64,000 bases of DNA from CAVSWT01 sp963777515 (GTDB taxonomy: Bacteria > Bacteroidota > Ignavibacteria > Ignavibacteriales > Ignavibacteriaceae). The stretch spans positions 1 through 64,000 of the forward strand of contig CAVZQU010000018.1 of NCBI GenBank assembly GCA_963777515.1, written 5' to 3'. Shown here one piece after another: positions 16,661-25,872 of this stretch (the stretch's first letter is position 1; the number at the start of each line of letters is the position of its first letter). A program made the translations under genes and the position numbers. Under the pieces are notes generated by a model. That model was not told the DNA's origin. It was given only the letters and a program-made list of their open reading frames with translations, and did no database searches.

Positions 16661-17560
16661 ATGGATAAATATGGATATTATATAGAGGGGCAGGTTGGCC
16701 AAGAAGCGTTTCCCCAAAAATTTTCAAACCAGATATTTTTCTCGGATCATGTAACTGATTTTATACTGGAATATGAAACAGTCTATTCTATTAAATACCA
16801 GATATCAGGTGTAGAAAATTATGAAATAGATAATAAGAAATTTGTTCTTTCCGAAAATAAATACCTGGTAGTAAATAGTAATCAAAAAGTAATTTGTGAT
16901 GCAGCAGCTTCCGGGGAGGCAATTTCAATATTTATTGATCCTGCTGCGATGAAAGATGTGTTTACCAATTGCATTTCAGTTCATGAAAAACTGCTTGAGA
17001 ATCCTTCTTCAGATAATGGCGATGAAATAATCTTCCATGAAAAAGTCTTTCATCTTGAACAGAATATATTAGCAAGCAAACTAAAAAATTTAAGCAGGCT
17101 TTTTTCTTCAATAAAAATTGATACTAAATCATTTGGTATGGACTTTTTTTATGATATTTCAAGAGCACTAATTTTATCGCAGAAAGAAACACTACAGCAA
17201 ATAAGAAATATTGAGTGTATAAAAACATCTACGAAAAAGGAATTATATAACAGGATGGTTATTGCAAGGGATTACATTATTGAAAATTGGAATAATTTAT
17301 TAACAACTGAATTGATAGCTAAACAAGTGTTTATGTCCCCGTATCATTTTCACAGGGTTTTTTCTTCCACTTTTAGAACAACCCCATTAAAATTTCACTC
17401 GGATGTAAAAATGAATAAATTAAAGGAATTGCTGCGGACAGGCAATTACAGTGTTTCTGATATAGCATTAATAAGCGGTTATTCGGATTTATTTTCTTTC
17501 AGCAAAGCTTTTAAAAAATATTTTGGCTTTGCTCCATCTAAATTACTAAACGGCAATTAA
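16661..17560 (+). CDS. AraC family transcriptional regulator
   Basis: A 299-residue protein. The N-terminal two thirds is a cupin-like sensing region (VYSIKYQISGVENYEIDNKKF, YLVVNSNQKV). The C-terminal 100 residues hold the double helix-turn-helix: MVIARDYIIENWNNLLTTELIA, MSPYHFHRVFSSTFRTTPLKF, then VSDIALISGYSDLFSFSKAFKKYFGFAPSKL. The ligand is unknown. The gene is divergent from the small membrane proteins (222 bp between starts) and convergent with the DUF1028 gene. Confidence 0.88.
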   Translation: MDKYGYYIEGQVGQEAFPQKFSNQIFFSDHVTDFILEYETVYSIKYQISGVENYEIDNKKFVLSENKYLVVNSNQKVICDAAASGEAISIFIDPAAMKDVFTNCISVHEKLLENPSSDNGDEIIFHEKVFHLEQNILASKLKNLSRLFSSIKIDTKSFGMDFFYDISRALILSQKETLQQIRNIECIKTSTKKELYNRMVIARDYIIENWNNLLTTELIAKQVFMSPYHFHRVFSSTFRTTPLKFHSDVKMNKLKELLRTGNYSVSDIALISGYSDLFSFSKAFKKYFGFAPSKLLNGN

Positions 17561-17614
17561 TCTTTGAGTTAAATGAATACACCACTGAATTTAAAACTAT
17601 GGAAAAAAATAGAA

Positions 17615-18622
17615 TTACTTTATCAGCTCCTTGAACTTCGGATCTTTGCGTAGACTTTCCAAGTCTAAATCTCCGGCTGCCTGCTTTTTTAATTTCGGGT
17701 TAAGTAATATTGCTTTTTCAAGAGCATTTAAAGCTTCATCTTTTTTACCAGCAGCCAGTCTAATTACAGAAAGGTCATACAAAACTTCAGGATTTTCGGG
17801 AGCAAGTTTTGCAGTGTGTTCCATATGAGGAAGAGCTTCGTCATACTTTTTATTTGTGAATAATGTCCACGCTTCATTCCAGGAGTAATTCATTTGTGCA
17901 TAATCAAGCAGCCGTCCTAATTCTTTAAATGGTGCAGGGCTATCATCAACACGGATATCTATTGCGCGGTCGTTATAGCCGCCGTAACCGGCATGCTCCT
18001 TTACGACTATCATTGCAGCTGACTGTTTACCCCTTGCATCTCCGCCGGCATCATTACCCGCCAACAAAGCAGCATAAAGCCTATCAGCAAGTGTACCTTT
18101 TGTTTCTAAAAAAGTTTTTTCCATTGATGTTACTACTGACTCACCTGCAAGAATATTTCCTTGAATTGCATAGTTGTGCCCGCTTCGTCCGCCAGCCCAG
18201 GGAAGGCAGTCTTTTCCTGTATAGGTTACAGATGAACCGTCGGAAGAAACAATTCCAAATTGTCTTTGATTTGGGTTATCATCATTTCTTAAAAGAATAT
18301 CTTTTACTTCTTGGGGAACTGCTCCTTTTTCAAGCAAGTCCAAACCGCGCCATCCAAAGCTTGTATTTGCAGATGCTTGAGTAGCAACCGCACCAACATT
18401 TGCTTTTGCCCAGGGTACAACAGAACCAACGCTAAAAAATCTGGAAGCTACAGCAATACCCAATTCACCTGCAGCGGAATCTCTAGCAACAATTGAAAAA
18501 GTTGATACTGATTTGTATTCTTCTTTTTGCGCATAAAGTGAATAATCAGTGAATTGGAAAACCACTGCAATAAAAAAAATAAAAGTAAAAAATCGATTTA
18601 AGATTTTTATAATCCGGTTCAT
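17615..18622 (-). CDS. Secreted DUF1028 protein with C-terminal TPR
   Basis: About 335 residues. The ATG at 18622 is chosen because AAAGGAG lies upstream and a signal peptide follows (FFTFIFFIAVVFQFTDYSLYA); an in-frame ATG at 18646 is less likely. Residues about 40-235 are DUF1028, which looks like an Ntn-hydrolase-type fold: TFSIVARDSAAGELGIAVAS, VGAVATQASANTSFG, YAIQGNILAGE, GGDARGKQSAAMIVV. The C-terminal 80 residues have a TPR pair (AAGKKDEALNALEKAILLNP). DUF1028 proteins are often periplasmic with unknown substrate; peptidoglycan or peptide binding has been proposed for related proteins. It ends about 55 bp from the convergent AraC gene. Confidence 0.83.
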   Translation of the reverse strand: MNRIIKILNRFFTFIFFIAVVFQFTDYSLYAQKEEYKSVSTFSIVARDSAAGELGIAVASRFFSVGSVVPWAKANVGAVATQASANTSFGWRGLDLLEKGAVPQEVKDILLRNDDNPNQRQFGIVSSDGSSVTYTGKDCLPWAGGRSGHNYAIQGNILAGESVVTSMEKTFLETKGTLADRLYAALLAGNDAGGDARGKQSAAMIVVKEHAGYGGYNDRAIDIRVDDSPAPFKELGRLLDYAQMNYSWNEAWTLFTNKKYDEALPHMEHTAKLAPENPEVLYDLSVIRLAAGKKDEALNALEKAILLNPKLKKQAAGDLDLESLRKDPKFKELIK

Positions 18623-18872
18623 GCCAATAAAACTCCTTTCAGTCATAGATATTTATATATAATTTAATAAAAAATATTTTTTGAGTGTGTTTTTATTTTA
18701 TATATTATTCTTAATTCATCCTAATCATTCTCTTGAGAAGAGAGTGATTTAGAGTGAGTTTATATAATCTAAGTAATTATTAATAATTTCTAAAACTTCC
18801 TTAAACTTATAAGTAAATTACTTTCTTTATTATTATTTTTACGCAACAAATTTTCACATAAAATTGGATAAA

Positions 18873-19853
18873 ATGGCTAGAAAAAGAATCTTAAGTGGAA
18901 TGCGTCCAACAGGCAAGCTTCATATCGGGCATTATGTCGGAGCGCTTGAAAATTGGGTTAAGCTGCAGGATGAATATCAAAATTTTCATTTAATTGCTGA
19001 TTATCATGTGTTAACCACAAATTTGAATACCGATGATATTTATCAAAATACAATTGACATGTTAATTGATTGGCTGTCTGCAGGACTTGATCATACAAAA
19101 AGTCCAATGTTTCGTCAGTCTCAAATAAAAGAACATACTGAATTGAACTTAATTTTTACTATGCTGATAACTGTAAATAGACTTGAAAGAAATCCAACAG
19201 TAAAAGACCAGGTTCGAGATTTGCATATTGAAAATATAATTTACGGACATTTAGGTTATCCTGTTTTACAGGCGGCTGATATACTTTTATATAAAGGTGA
19301 TGCTGTTCCAGTTGGTGAAGATCAGGTCCCTCATGTTGAAATAACTAGGGAAATAGCGCGCAAGTTTAACAATCAATACGGAAAAGTTTTTAATGAGCCT
19401 GAACCGTTATTAACTAATTTTCCAAGACTTTCCGGGCTTGATGGAAATGCTAAAATGAGCAAATCACTTGGTAATACTATTCTGCTTTCTGATGTTCCGG
19501 ATACAATAAAAGCAAAATTAAAAAAAGCAGTTACCGATCCAAATAAAATCCGCAAAGGTGATCCTGGAAATCCTTTTATTTGTTTGGTCTTTTCTTATCA
19601 TAAAAAATTTAATCCTGAAGAAGTAGATGAAATAGAAGCCGGGTGTAGAAGCGGAGCACTTGGTTGTTTTGATTGTAAGATGAATTGTGTAAGTAAAATA
19701 TCTGACTTTTTTGAACCTTTCCGTGAGAAAAGAAATTACTATGAAAATAGAATGGATGAAGTTAAAGATATTCTTGCTGATGGTGAGCAAAGAGGAAAAG
19801 AAGTAGCTATGGAAACCATGAAAGAAGTCCGTGAAAAAATGAAGCTGGGTTAA
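18873..19853 (+). CDS. trpS: Tryptophanyl-tRNA synthetase
   Basis: About 326 residues, the usual length for bacterial TrpS. Class I signatures are HIGH (KLHIGHYVGALENW) and KMSKS (AKMSKSLGNTI); the tryptophan pocket region YPVLQAADILLY and VPVGEDQVPHVE are also present. It charges tRNA-Trp in the cytoplasm. The ATG at 18873 is preferred to a TTG at 18864. It opens a long plus-strand run and is followed 2 bp later by scpA, so the genes are co-transcribed. Confidence 0.96.
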   Translation: MARKRILSGMRPTGKLHIGHYVGALENWVKLQDEYQNFHLIADYHVLTTNLNTDDIYQNTIDMLIDWLSAGLDHTKSPMFRQSQIKEHTELNLIFTMLITVNRLERNPTVKDQVRDLHIENIIYGHLGYPVLQAADILLYKGDAVPVGEDQVPHVEITREIARKFNNQYGKVFNEPEPLLTNFPRLSGLDGNAKMSKSLGNTILLSDVPDTIKAKLKKAVTDPNKIRKGDPGNPFICLVFSYHKKFNPEEVDEIEAGCRSGALGCFDCKMNCVSKISDFFEPFREKRNYYENRMDEVKDILADGEQRGKEVAMETMKEVREKMKLG

Positions 19854-19855
19854 AC

Positions 19856-20593
19856 TTGTATAAAATTAAGCTTGATCATTTCGAAGGCCCTTTAGATTTA
19901 CTTCTATTTTTCATTAAGAGAGATGAATTGAATATTTACGATATTCCAATCTCCAAAATAACTAAAGAGTTTTTAGAATATGTTAATTTAATCCGGACTT
20001 TGGACCTTGAAACTGCCGGCGATTTTATTTTGATGGCTTCAACTTTAATGCACATTAAAGCAAGAATGCTGCTGCCGAGAGAGATTGATGAAAAAGGCGA
20101 AGAGATTGATCCCAGGGCTGATTTAATTCAGGCGCTGCTTGAGTATAAAAAGTATAAAGAGATGTCGGAGGAATTATCTTTTTTTGAATCTAATCAAAGG
20201 AAGATAAGTTACCGTGGAAATTTTTCTGAAGATGAAAAAATCGCTCCTCCTGATTATGAAATATTATTAAAGAATGTTTCTATTTATGATCTTGCTAAGG
20301 CATTCAAAAAAGTAATTGAAGGATTGAAAGAGCAGCCTGTTCATGAAATTAGAAAAATTAATATTACAATTGATGAACAAATTAATTATATATTTGAATG
20401 CTTCGGTGATAAAAATGAATTGCATTTTTTAAGTCTTGTAAATGGAATGAAAGAAAAAATCAGAATTGTAATTACTTTTGTAGCTCTTTTGGAACTCGTT
20501 AAAATTGGCAGAATAGGAATAAAAGTTTCAGATAATTTTAATGATTTTGTTATTATTAGATTTGATATTTCAAATGGGATAGAAAATGGATAA
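19856..20593 (+). CDS. scpA: Segregation and condensation protein A
   Basis: A 245-residue kleisin, starting with TTG. The N-terminal kleisin pattern is clear: FEGPLDLLLFFIKRDELNIYDIPI, then DFILMASTLMHIKARMLLP. The C-terminal winged-helix end is FVALLELVKIGRIGIKV. ScpA bridges the two SMC heads in the chromosome-condensing complex with ScpB. It starts 2 bp after trpS and overlaps scpB by 8 bp, the standard scpA-scpB coupling. Confidence 0.95.
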   Translation: MYKIKLDHFEGPLDLLLFFIKRDELNIYDIPISKITKEFLEYVNLIRTLDLETAGDFILMASTLMHIKARMLLPREIDEKGEEIDPRADLIQALLEYKKYKEMSEELSFFESNQRKISYRGNFSEDEKIAPPDYEILLKNVSIYDLAKAFKKVIEGLKEQPVHEIRKINITIDEQINYIFECFGDKNELHFLSLVNGMKEKIRIVITFVALLELVKIGRIGIKVSDNFNDFVIIRFDISNGIENG

Positions 20594-21239
20594 TATCTAT
20601 AATTCAGTAATAGAGAGCTTAATATTTTCATCCGATGAGCCGCTGCAGGCAGCGGAAATAATAAAAGCAATAAAAGGCATTGATGGAGAAGATACGCAAA
20701 TATCAAACGATGATATAGAAAAATGTGTTGAAGAATTAAATGCAAAATATGAAGGGGCAAATTCTCCATTTAAAATAATTTCTGTTGCCGGAGGATTTTT
20801 ATTTGCCACTCGTCCCGAATACTCTAAATATCTTGGTTATCTTTCTTCTGAAAAAAGTAAAAGAAGATTAAGTTCGGCAGCGCTTGAAACACTTGCTATT
20901 ATTGCTTATAAACAGCCTCTTACAAAACCTGAACTTGAAGCAATTAGAGGTGTTAATTCAGATTATATAATTAATACATTGCTCGAAAAAAGCTTGATTG
21001 CAATTTCCGGACGGGCAGAAACAATCGGAAGGCCCTTGTTTTATAGCACTACACCTGAATTCTTAAAATACTTTGGATTAAACCGATTAAGCGATCTTCC
21101 AAAACCGAGAGAGATTGAAGAGATAATGAATGATGAAGACTTCCTTGAACAGAGAAGAAAAATTATGATGAACGTTATTGAAGAAACAGTTGAAAATGAA
21201 AATTCTGAAACGGAAATGAACGGTGATGAGGCTCAATAA
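20586..21239 (+). CDS. scpB: Segregation and condensation protein B
   Basis: A 217-residue protein with two winged-helix domains: ESLIFSSDEPLQAAEIIKAI near the N-terminus, and SSAALETLAIIAYKQPLTKPELEAIRGV in the second domain, followed by ISGRAETIGRPLFY. It forms the SMC-ScpAB condensin with the gene upstream. Its C-terminal 30 residues are acidic. It overlaps the pseudouridine synthase gene by 14 bp. Confidence 0.95.
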   Translation: MDNIYNSVIESLIFSSDEPLQAAEIIKAIKGIDGEDTQISNDDIEKCVEELNAKYEGANSPFKIISVAGGFLFATRPEYSKYLGYLSSEKSKRRLSSAALETLAIIAYKQPLTKPELEAIRGVNSDYIINTLLEKSLIAISGRAETIGRPLFYSTTPEFLKYFGLNRLSDLPKPREIEEIMNDEDFLEQRRKIMMNVIEETVENENSETEMNGDEAQ

Positions 21240-21924
21240 ATATATAGCTGATTGTGGAATTGCCTCACGAAGAAAAGCTGAAGAATTTATTCTTCAAGGG
21301 AGAATTTCCGTAAATGATAAAATTGTTATGGACCTTTCATATAAAGTTAACGAAGCAAATGATGAGGTTTATTTGGATGGGGAAAAGATTTCTGTTAAAA
21401 GAAAATTATATTTTTTGTTGAATAAACCCCAAGGTGTAATCACTTCGACAGAAGATGAAAAAAATAGAAAGACGGTTGTTGATTTAATAAAAGTTACTGA
21501 GAGAATTTATCCCATCGGAAGATTAGACTATAACACAACCGGAGTTTTAATTTTAACAAACGATGGAGAATTCAAAAATTTATTAACACATCCAACGAAT
21601 CATGTACCAAGAGTATATGAAGTTTCACTGGATAGATATTTATCGGATGAAGATAGAGCTAAATTATTAAAGGGTGTTTATATAGATGGCAAGAAAGGGA
21701 AGTTTACAAATATTAAATCTTCTAAGAATAAAAAAAATATAATTGTGGATTGTGTTGAAGGTAGAAATCATTTTGTAAAAAACATGTTTGGTGCCCTGGG
21801 ATATACGGTCAAAGCATTAAATAGAAAAAGTTTTGCAGGCATAACTGCTGACATTCCGGCCGGCAGTTACAGAAAATTATCTAATGCAGAAATTAATAAA
21901 ATTGTAAAAGAATATGCTTCGTAA
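21226..21924 (+). CDS. rluB: RsuA/RluB-type pseudouridine synthase
   Basis: About 232 residues: an S4 RNA-binding domain (MRLNKYIADCGIASRRKAEEF) followed by the catalytic domain with the essential Asp in GRLDYNTTGVLILTNDG and the substrate loop LNKPQGVITS. The closest type is RluB, which modifies 23S rRNA, but RsuA/RluE/RluF are close relatives and the exact site cannot be set by eye. The ATG at 21226 is chosen; a GTG lies one codon before. It overlaps scpB, a common order (scpA-scpB-rluB) in many bacteria. Confidence 0.9.
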   Translation: MRLNKYIADCGIASRRKAEEFILQGRISVNDKIVMDLSYKVNEANDEVYLDGEKISVKRKLYFLLNKPQGVITSTEDEKNRKTVVDLIKVTERIYPIGRLDYNTTGVLILTNDGEFKNLLTHPTNHVPRVYEVSLDRYLSDEDRAKLLKGVYIDGKKGKFTNIKSSKNKKNIIVDCVEGRNHFVKNMFGALGYTVKALNRKSFAGITADIPAGSYRKLSNAEINKIVKEYAS

Positions 21925-23431
21925 ATTCAGTTTCATCTTTGGTTTAATATTTCTCTTATTTTCCGCAAAGAGTTTTTCTCAAGAAAAAAAGACTTTAAAA
22001 ATTGCAAAGGATTCAGTAGGTAATTATACTTATTCCACAATACCTCAATTTTGGGGACAAATGGAAGATGTATTTCATGATCCTAATTTCAGCAATGCAA
22101 TTTGGGGTGTAGTAATACAATCAATTGAAACCGGAGAATATTTTTATAAACGAAATGAAAATAAATTGTTAATTCCGGCTTCCGATATTAAATTGTTTAC
22201 TACTGCCGGAGCGTTAACTTTACTTGGGAATGATTATAAATTTTCTACAAATGTCTTAATTCATGGAAAGATTGACGGTTCGATTTTAATGGGAGATTTA
22301 ATTGTACAAGGTAGGGGAGATCCAACTATATCCGGCCGGTTTTATAATAATGATAAGCTTGCAGTATTTAAGAAATGGGCCGATTCTTTAATGAATTTAG
22401 GTATAGACGAGATTGATGGAAATATTATTGGCGACGATAATGACTTTGATAATATTAGTTTGGGTGAAGGATGGCCATGGGATAAGGCTAGTTACTGGTT
22501 TTGTGCTCCTTCAGGAGCAATTTCGTTCAATGATAACACTGTTGATATTATTGTTTCTGCAAAAGGAAAATCCGTAAATGCATCTGTTGTTACTAATCCT
22601 ATAACAAATTATATAGTTATAATAAATAATGTAAAAAAAGTACCCAAAGATTCAGTTACAAATATTAATGTTTATAGACAGCTGGGAACCAACATAGTAA
22701 CTGTATTTGGAACTATAAAGGACCAGGATTCAACAAAAACTTTTGTCACAGTTAATAATCCGACACAATACGCGATGGTAATTTTTAAACAAGTTCTGGA
22801 ATCAAAGGGAATAACTGTAAAAGGATTTCCTATTGATATTGATGATATGCCTAAACCAATTGTACAATCGGAAGTTAAAAAACTTTTTACTTATTATTCT
22901 CCACCATTAAAAGAAATTATAAAAGTAATTAACAAAAACAGTGAAAACTTTTTTGCAGAGCAATTAATTAAAACCATCGGCCTGGAAGAGAATGGTTACG
23001 GATCAGTTAAAAATGGTGTTGAAGCTTTACGTTATGTTTTTTTGGATATGGGTATTGATCCTGATAATATGATTATGATAGACGGCAGCGGATTATCAAG
23101 ATTAAATTTAGTTTCTCCTATGCAGATAATTTCTTTGTTAAATTATATGTTTAAGAGTAAATATTTTGTCCCGTTTTATAATTCATTACCAATAGCTGGA
23201 GTTGATGGTACTCTTGGGACAAGAATGAAAGGAACCCGTGCAGAGAATAATGTAAGGGCTAAAACAGGTTATCTTGAAAATGTAAGAAGCATGTCCGGCT
23301 ATGTTTATACCGGCGATAAAGAGCCTGTTGCATATTCAATTATAGTTAATAATTTTAATGTTCCAATAAAACTAGCAGAAAATATTCAAGACTTGGTTTG
23401 CCTTAGATTGGCAAACTTTAAAAGAAAATAA
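21914..23431 (+). CDS. dacB: D-alanyl-D-alanine carboxypeptidase/endopeptidase, PBP4 family (S13)
   Basis: A 505-residue exported protein with a signal peptide ending at AKSFSQ. Penicillin-binding motifs are present: SxxK as SDIKLF (in LIPASDIKLFTTAGAL), an S-x-N-type region DGSGLSRLNLVSP, and KTG in AKTGYLENVRSMSG. The long insert between the first two motifs is typical of the S13 family. It trims or cuts peptidoglycan cross-links in the periplasm. It overlaps the previous gene by 11 bp and precedes lysS by 11 bp. Confidence 0.92.
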   Translation: MLRKFSFIFGLIFLLFSAKSFSQEKKTLKIAKDSVGNYTYSTIPQFWGQMEDVFHDPNFSNAIWGVVIQSIETGEYFYKRNENKLLIPASDIKLFTTAGALTLLGNDYKFSTNVLIHGKIDGSILMGDLIVQGRGDPTISGRFYNNDKLAVFKKWADSLMNLGIDEIDGNIIGDDNDFDNISLGEGWPWDKASYWFCAPSGAISFNDNTVDIIVSAKGKSVNASVVTNPITNYIVIINNVKKVPKDSVTNINVYRQLGTNIVTVFGTIKDQDSTKTFVTVNNPTQYAMVIFKQVLESKGITVKGFPIDIDDMPKPIVQSEVKKLFTYYSPPLKEIIKVINKNSENFFAEQLIKTIGLEENGYGSVKNGVEALRYVFLDMGIDPDNMIMIDGSGLSRLNLVSPMQIISLLNYMFKSKYFVPFYNSLPIAGVDGTLGTRMKGTRAENNVRAKTGYLENVRSMSGYVYTGDKEPVAYSIIVNNFNVPIKLAENIQDLVCLRLANFKRK

Positions 23432-23442
23432 ACGGAGGATTA

Positions 23443-24954
23443 GTGGATAATAATATTCAGCAAGATATAAATGTATTAATTAAAAGAAGGCACGAAGAGC
23501 TTCAAGAATTAAAGCAAAAAGGATTCGAAACTTATGGTTATTCATTTGATATTGATTCAGATTCAAAAGATATAAAAGATAATTATAAAGATGATGAAAA
23601 ACGTGTAGTTAAAATAGCCGGAAGGTTAATGGCAATAAGAAAAATGGGTAAAGCATCTTTTGCTCATATTCAAGATATCAATGGAAGAATTCAAGTTTAT
23701 TTAAGAAAAGATGATATCGGTGAATCTTATGATGCATTTAAGCTTTTGGATATTGGAGATATAATTGGTGTTGAGGGATATACATTTAAAACTAAAACCG
23801 GAGAAATATCCGTTCATGTTACAAAAATGGATTTACTTTCAAAAACTTTAAAGCCGCTTCCAATTGCAAAGGAAACTGTTGATGAGCAGGGAAACAAAGT
23901 TATTCACGATCAATTTGCGGATAAGGAACTTCGTTACAGGCAGCGGTATGTCGATTTGATTGTAAACCCGGAAATAAAAGATGTGTTTATTAAGAGAAGT
24001 AAAATAATTTCTGCCATGCGCAGTTTTCTTGATTCAAATAACTACCTTGAAGTTGAAACGCCAATACTTCAGCCTTTATATGGCGGTGCTGCTGCAAGGC
24101 CATTTACAACTCACCATAATACATTAGACACAACATTGTATTTGAGAATAGCTGATGAACTTTATCTAAAGAGATTGATAGTCGGCGGATTTAACGGTGT
24201 TTATGAAATTTCAAAAGATTTTAGAAATGAAGGAATGGACCGTACGCATAATCCTGAATTCACAATGATGGAATTATACGTGGCTTACAAAGATTATAAC
24301 TGGATGATGAACTTTGTCGAAAAAATGATACAGTCTATTTGTGAAAAAGTTTTTGGAACTTTAGAGTTTGAATACGAAGAACATAAAATTAATTTTTCTT
24401 CTCCATGGAAAAGAATATCTATGATTGAAGAAATAAAATCTAAAACGGGATTAGATGTTTTATCCGCTGATATAGATCAAATGAAAGCAGCAGCAAAGAA
24501 ATTAGGTGTTGATATAGAGAAGAATGAGACAAAAGCGCAGTTAATAGATGAGATTTTTAGTGAATCAGTTCAACATGAATTAATTCAGCCATGTTTTATT
24601 GTTGATTATCCAATTGAAATTTCGCCGTTAGCTAAAAAACATAGAAGCAAAGAAGGTTTAGTTGAAAGATTTGAAGGCTATGTTGCCGGAAGAGAATTAT
24701 GTAATGCATTCAGTGAATTGAATGATCCTATTGATCAAAGAGAAAGATTTGAAGCACAGGTTAAAATGAAAGAAGAAGGCAACGAAGAAGCACATCAAAT
24801 TGATGAAGATTTTATTCGTGCATTGGAATATGGTATGCCTCCAACTGCCGGAATTGGAATCGGGATTGACAGATTAGTTATGATTTTAACAAATCAATCT
24901 TCAATACGTGATGTTATTTTCTTTCCACAAATGAAGCCGGAAGTAAAAAGCTGA
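23443..24954 (+). CDS. lysS: Lysyl-tRNA synthetase, class II
   Basis: A 503-residue enzyme starting with GTG after CGGAGGATTA. The N-terminal OB fold holds VKIAGRLMAIRKMGKASFAHI. Class II motif 2 is FRNEGMDRTHNPEFTMMELY and motif 3 is GIGIGIDRLVMIL. YDIEI-type and AKKHRSKEGLVERFE regions agree with class II LysRS. Length is normal. It is the last gene before a 188-bp gap, with a possible hairpin just after it. Confidence 0.96.
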   Translation: MDNNIQQDINVLIKRRHEELQELKQKGFETYGYSFDIDSDSKDIKDNYKDDEKRVVKIAGRLMAIRKMGKASFAHIQDINGRIQVYLRKDDIGESYDAFKLLDIGDIIGVEGYTFKTKTGEISVHVTKMDLLSKTLKPLPIAKETVDEQGNKVIHDQFADKELRYRQRYVDLIVNPEIKDVFIKRSKIISAMRSFLDSNNYLEVETPILQPLYGGAAARPFTTHHNTLDTTLYLRIADELYLKRLIVGGFNGVYEISKDFRNEGMDRTHNPEFTMMELYVAYKDYNWMMNFVEKMIQSICEKVFGTLEFEYEEHKINFSSPWKRISMIEEIKSKTGLDVLSADIDQMKAAAKKLGVDIEKNETKAQLIDEIFSESVQHELIQPCFIVDYPIEISPLAKKHRSKEGLVERFEGYVAGRELCNAFSELNDPIDQRERFEAQVKMKEEGNEEAHQIDEDFIRALEYGMPPTAGIGIGIDRLVMILTNQSSIRDVIFFPQMKPEVKS

Positions 24955-24956
24955 CT

Positions 24957-24989
24957 ACAGCAAAATGGACTTACAAAAATATTTGCTGT
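24957..24989 (+). terminator. Inverted repeat after lysS, possible terminator
   Basis: ACAGCAAA (24957-24964) pairs with TTTGCTGT (24982-24989) around a 17-base loop. T-rich sequence (TTGATATTTTGATTTTTATAA) follows. It lies 2 bp after the lysS stop. The long loop makes it a weak terminator. Confidence 0.35.
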
Positions 24990-25142
24990 TTGATATTTTG
25001 ATTTTTATAAAATTAGGTAATGTGTGAGTAAAAAATATTTATCTTATTTTTTATTCATGTCAAAGTTTTATAACAAAAACTTTTCATGGGTAGAAAAATA
25101 TTCAGGCTCATTAACTTTTTGCAATTGTCATAAGGTACGGTT

Positions 25143-25871
25143 TTGAAGTATAGTATAATCATTCCCGTATTAAATGAAGAAAAATTACTTCCTCAATTGC
25201 TCAAACAACTGAATAATCCTCAGCTTAGAAAAGAAAACGAATTTGAAATTGTAATCTCAGATGGCGGCAGTAAAGATTGTACAGTTAAAATTGCACTTGA
25301 ACAGGCGGATATCGTTAAAGTTCATTCCAAAAAACATAAACAAAATATTGCCGAGGGAAGAAACCTTGGGGCAAAACATGCAAATGGGGAAATATTTATT
25401 TTCCTAAATGGAGATGTACTGTTAAAAGATCCAATAGAGTTTTTTAAATTTGTCAACAAAAGATTTGTTAACAGTAATTATTCTGCAATGACATGTTTTG
25501 TAAAAATATTTCCATCAGAAGAGAAATTCTCAGATAAAATTTATCATGGGCTTTATAATATATATTTCTGTTCACTTAATTGGCTTGGTGTTGGAATGGG
25601 AAGAGGGGAGTGCCAAATTATAAGAAGAGAAGTTTTTCAAAAGATGAACGGCTATAATGAAAAGCTTGCAGCCGGTGAAGACTTTGATCTTTTTAAAAGA
25701 ATAAGAAAGCACGGTAAAATATTATTTACCAATAAAATAAATGTTTATGAATCGCCCCGTCGATTTAGAAAATTTGGATATGCAAATGTAACCTGGTCAT
25801 GGTTGAAAAATAGTGTTTCTGTTGTTATAAAACATAAATCAATTTCAAAAGTATGGGAACAGGTGAGATAA
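25143..25871 (+). CDS. Glycosyltransferase family 2 protein
   Basis: A 242-residue GT-A enzyme starting with TTG. The nucleotide-sugar site is YSIIIPVLNEEKLLPQLL and VISDGGSKDCT; FIFLNGDVLL is the D-x-D-like metal site and GYNEKLAAGEDFDLFKRI holds the catalytic-base ED. No long membrane helix is obvious, so it is probably cytoplasmic or membrane-associated. Its substrate (cell-surface glycan or lipid carrier) is unknown. It is followed 1 bp later by an outer-membrane beta-barrel gene, which suggests a surface-polysaccharide function. Confidence 0.85.
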   Translation: MKYSIIIPVLNEEKLLPQLLKQLNNPQLRKENEFEIVISDGGSKDCTVKIALEQADIVKVHSKKHKQNIAEGRNLGAKHANGEIFIFLNGDVLLKDPIEFFKFVNKRFVNSNYSAMTCFVKIFPSEEKFSDKIYHGLYNIYFCSLNWLGVGMGRGECQIIRREVFQKMNGYNEKLAAGEDFDLFKRIRKHGKILFTNKINVYESPRRFRKFGYANVTWSWLKNSVSVVIKHKSISKVWEQVR

Positions 25872-25872
25872 G

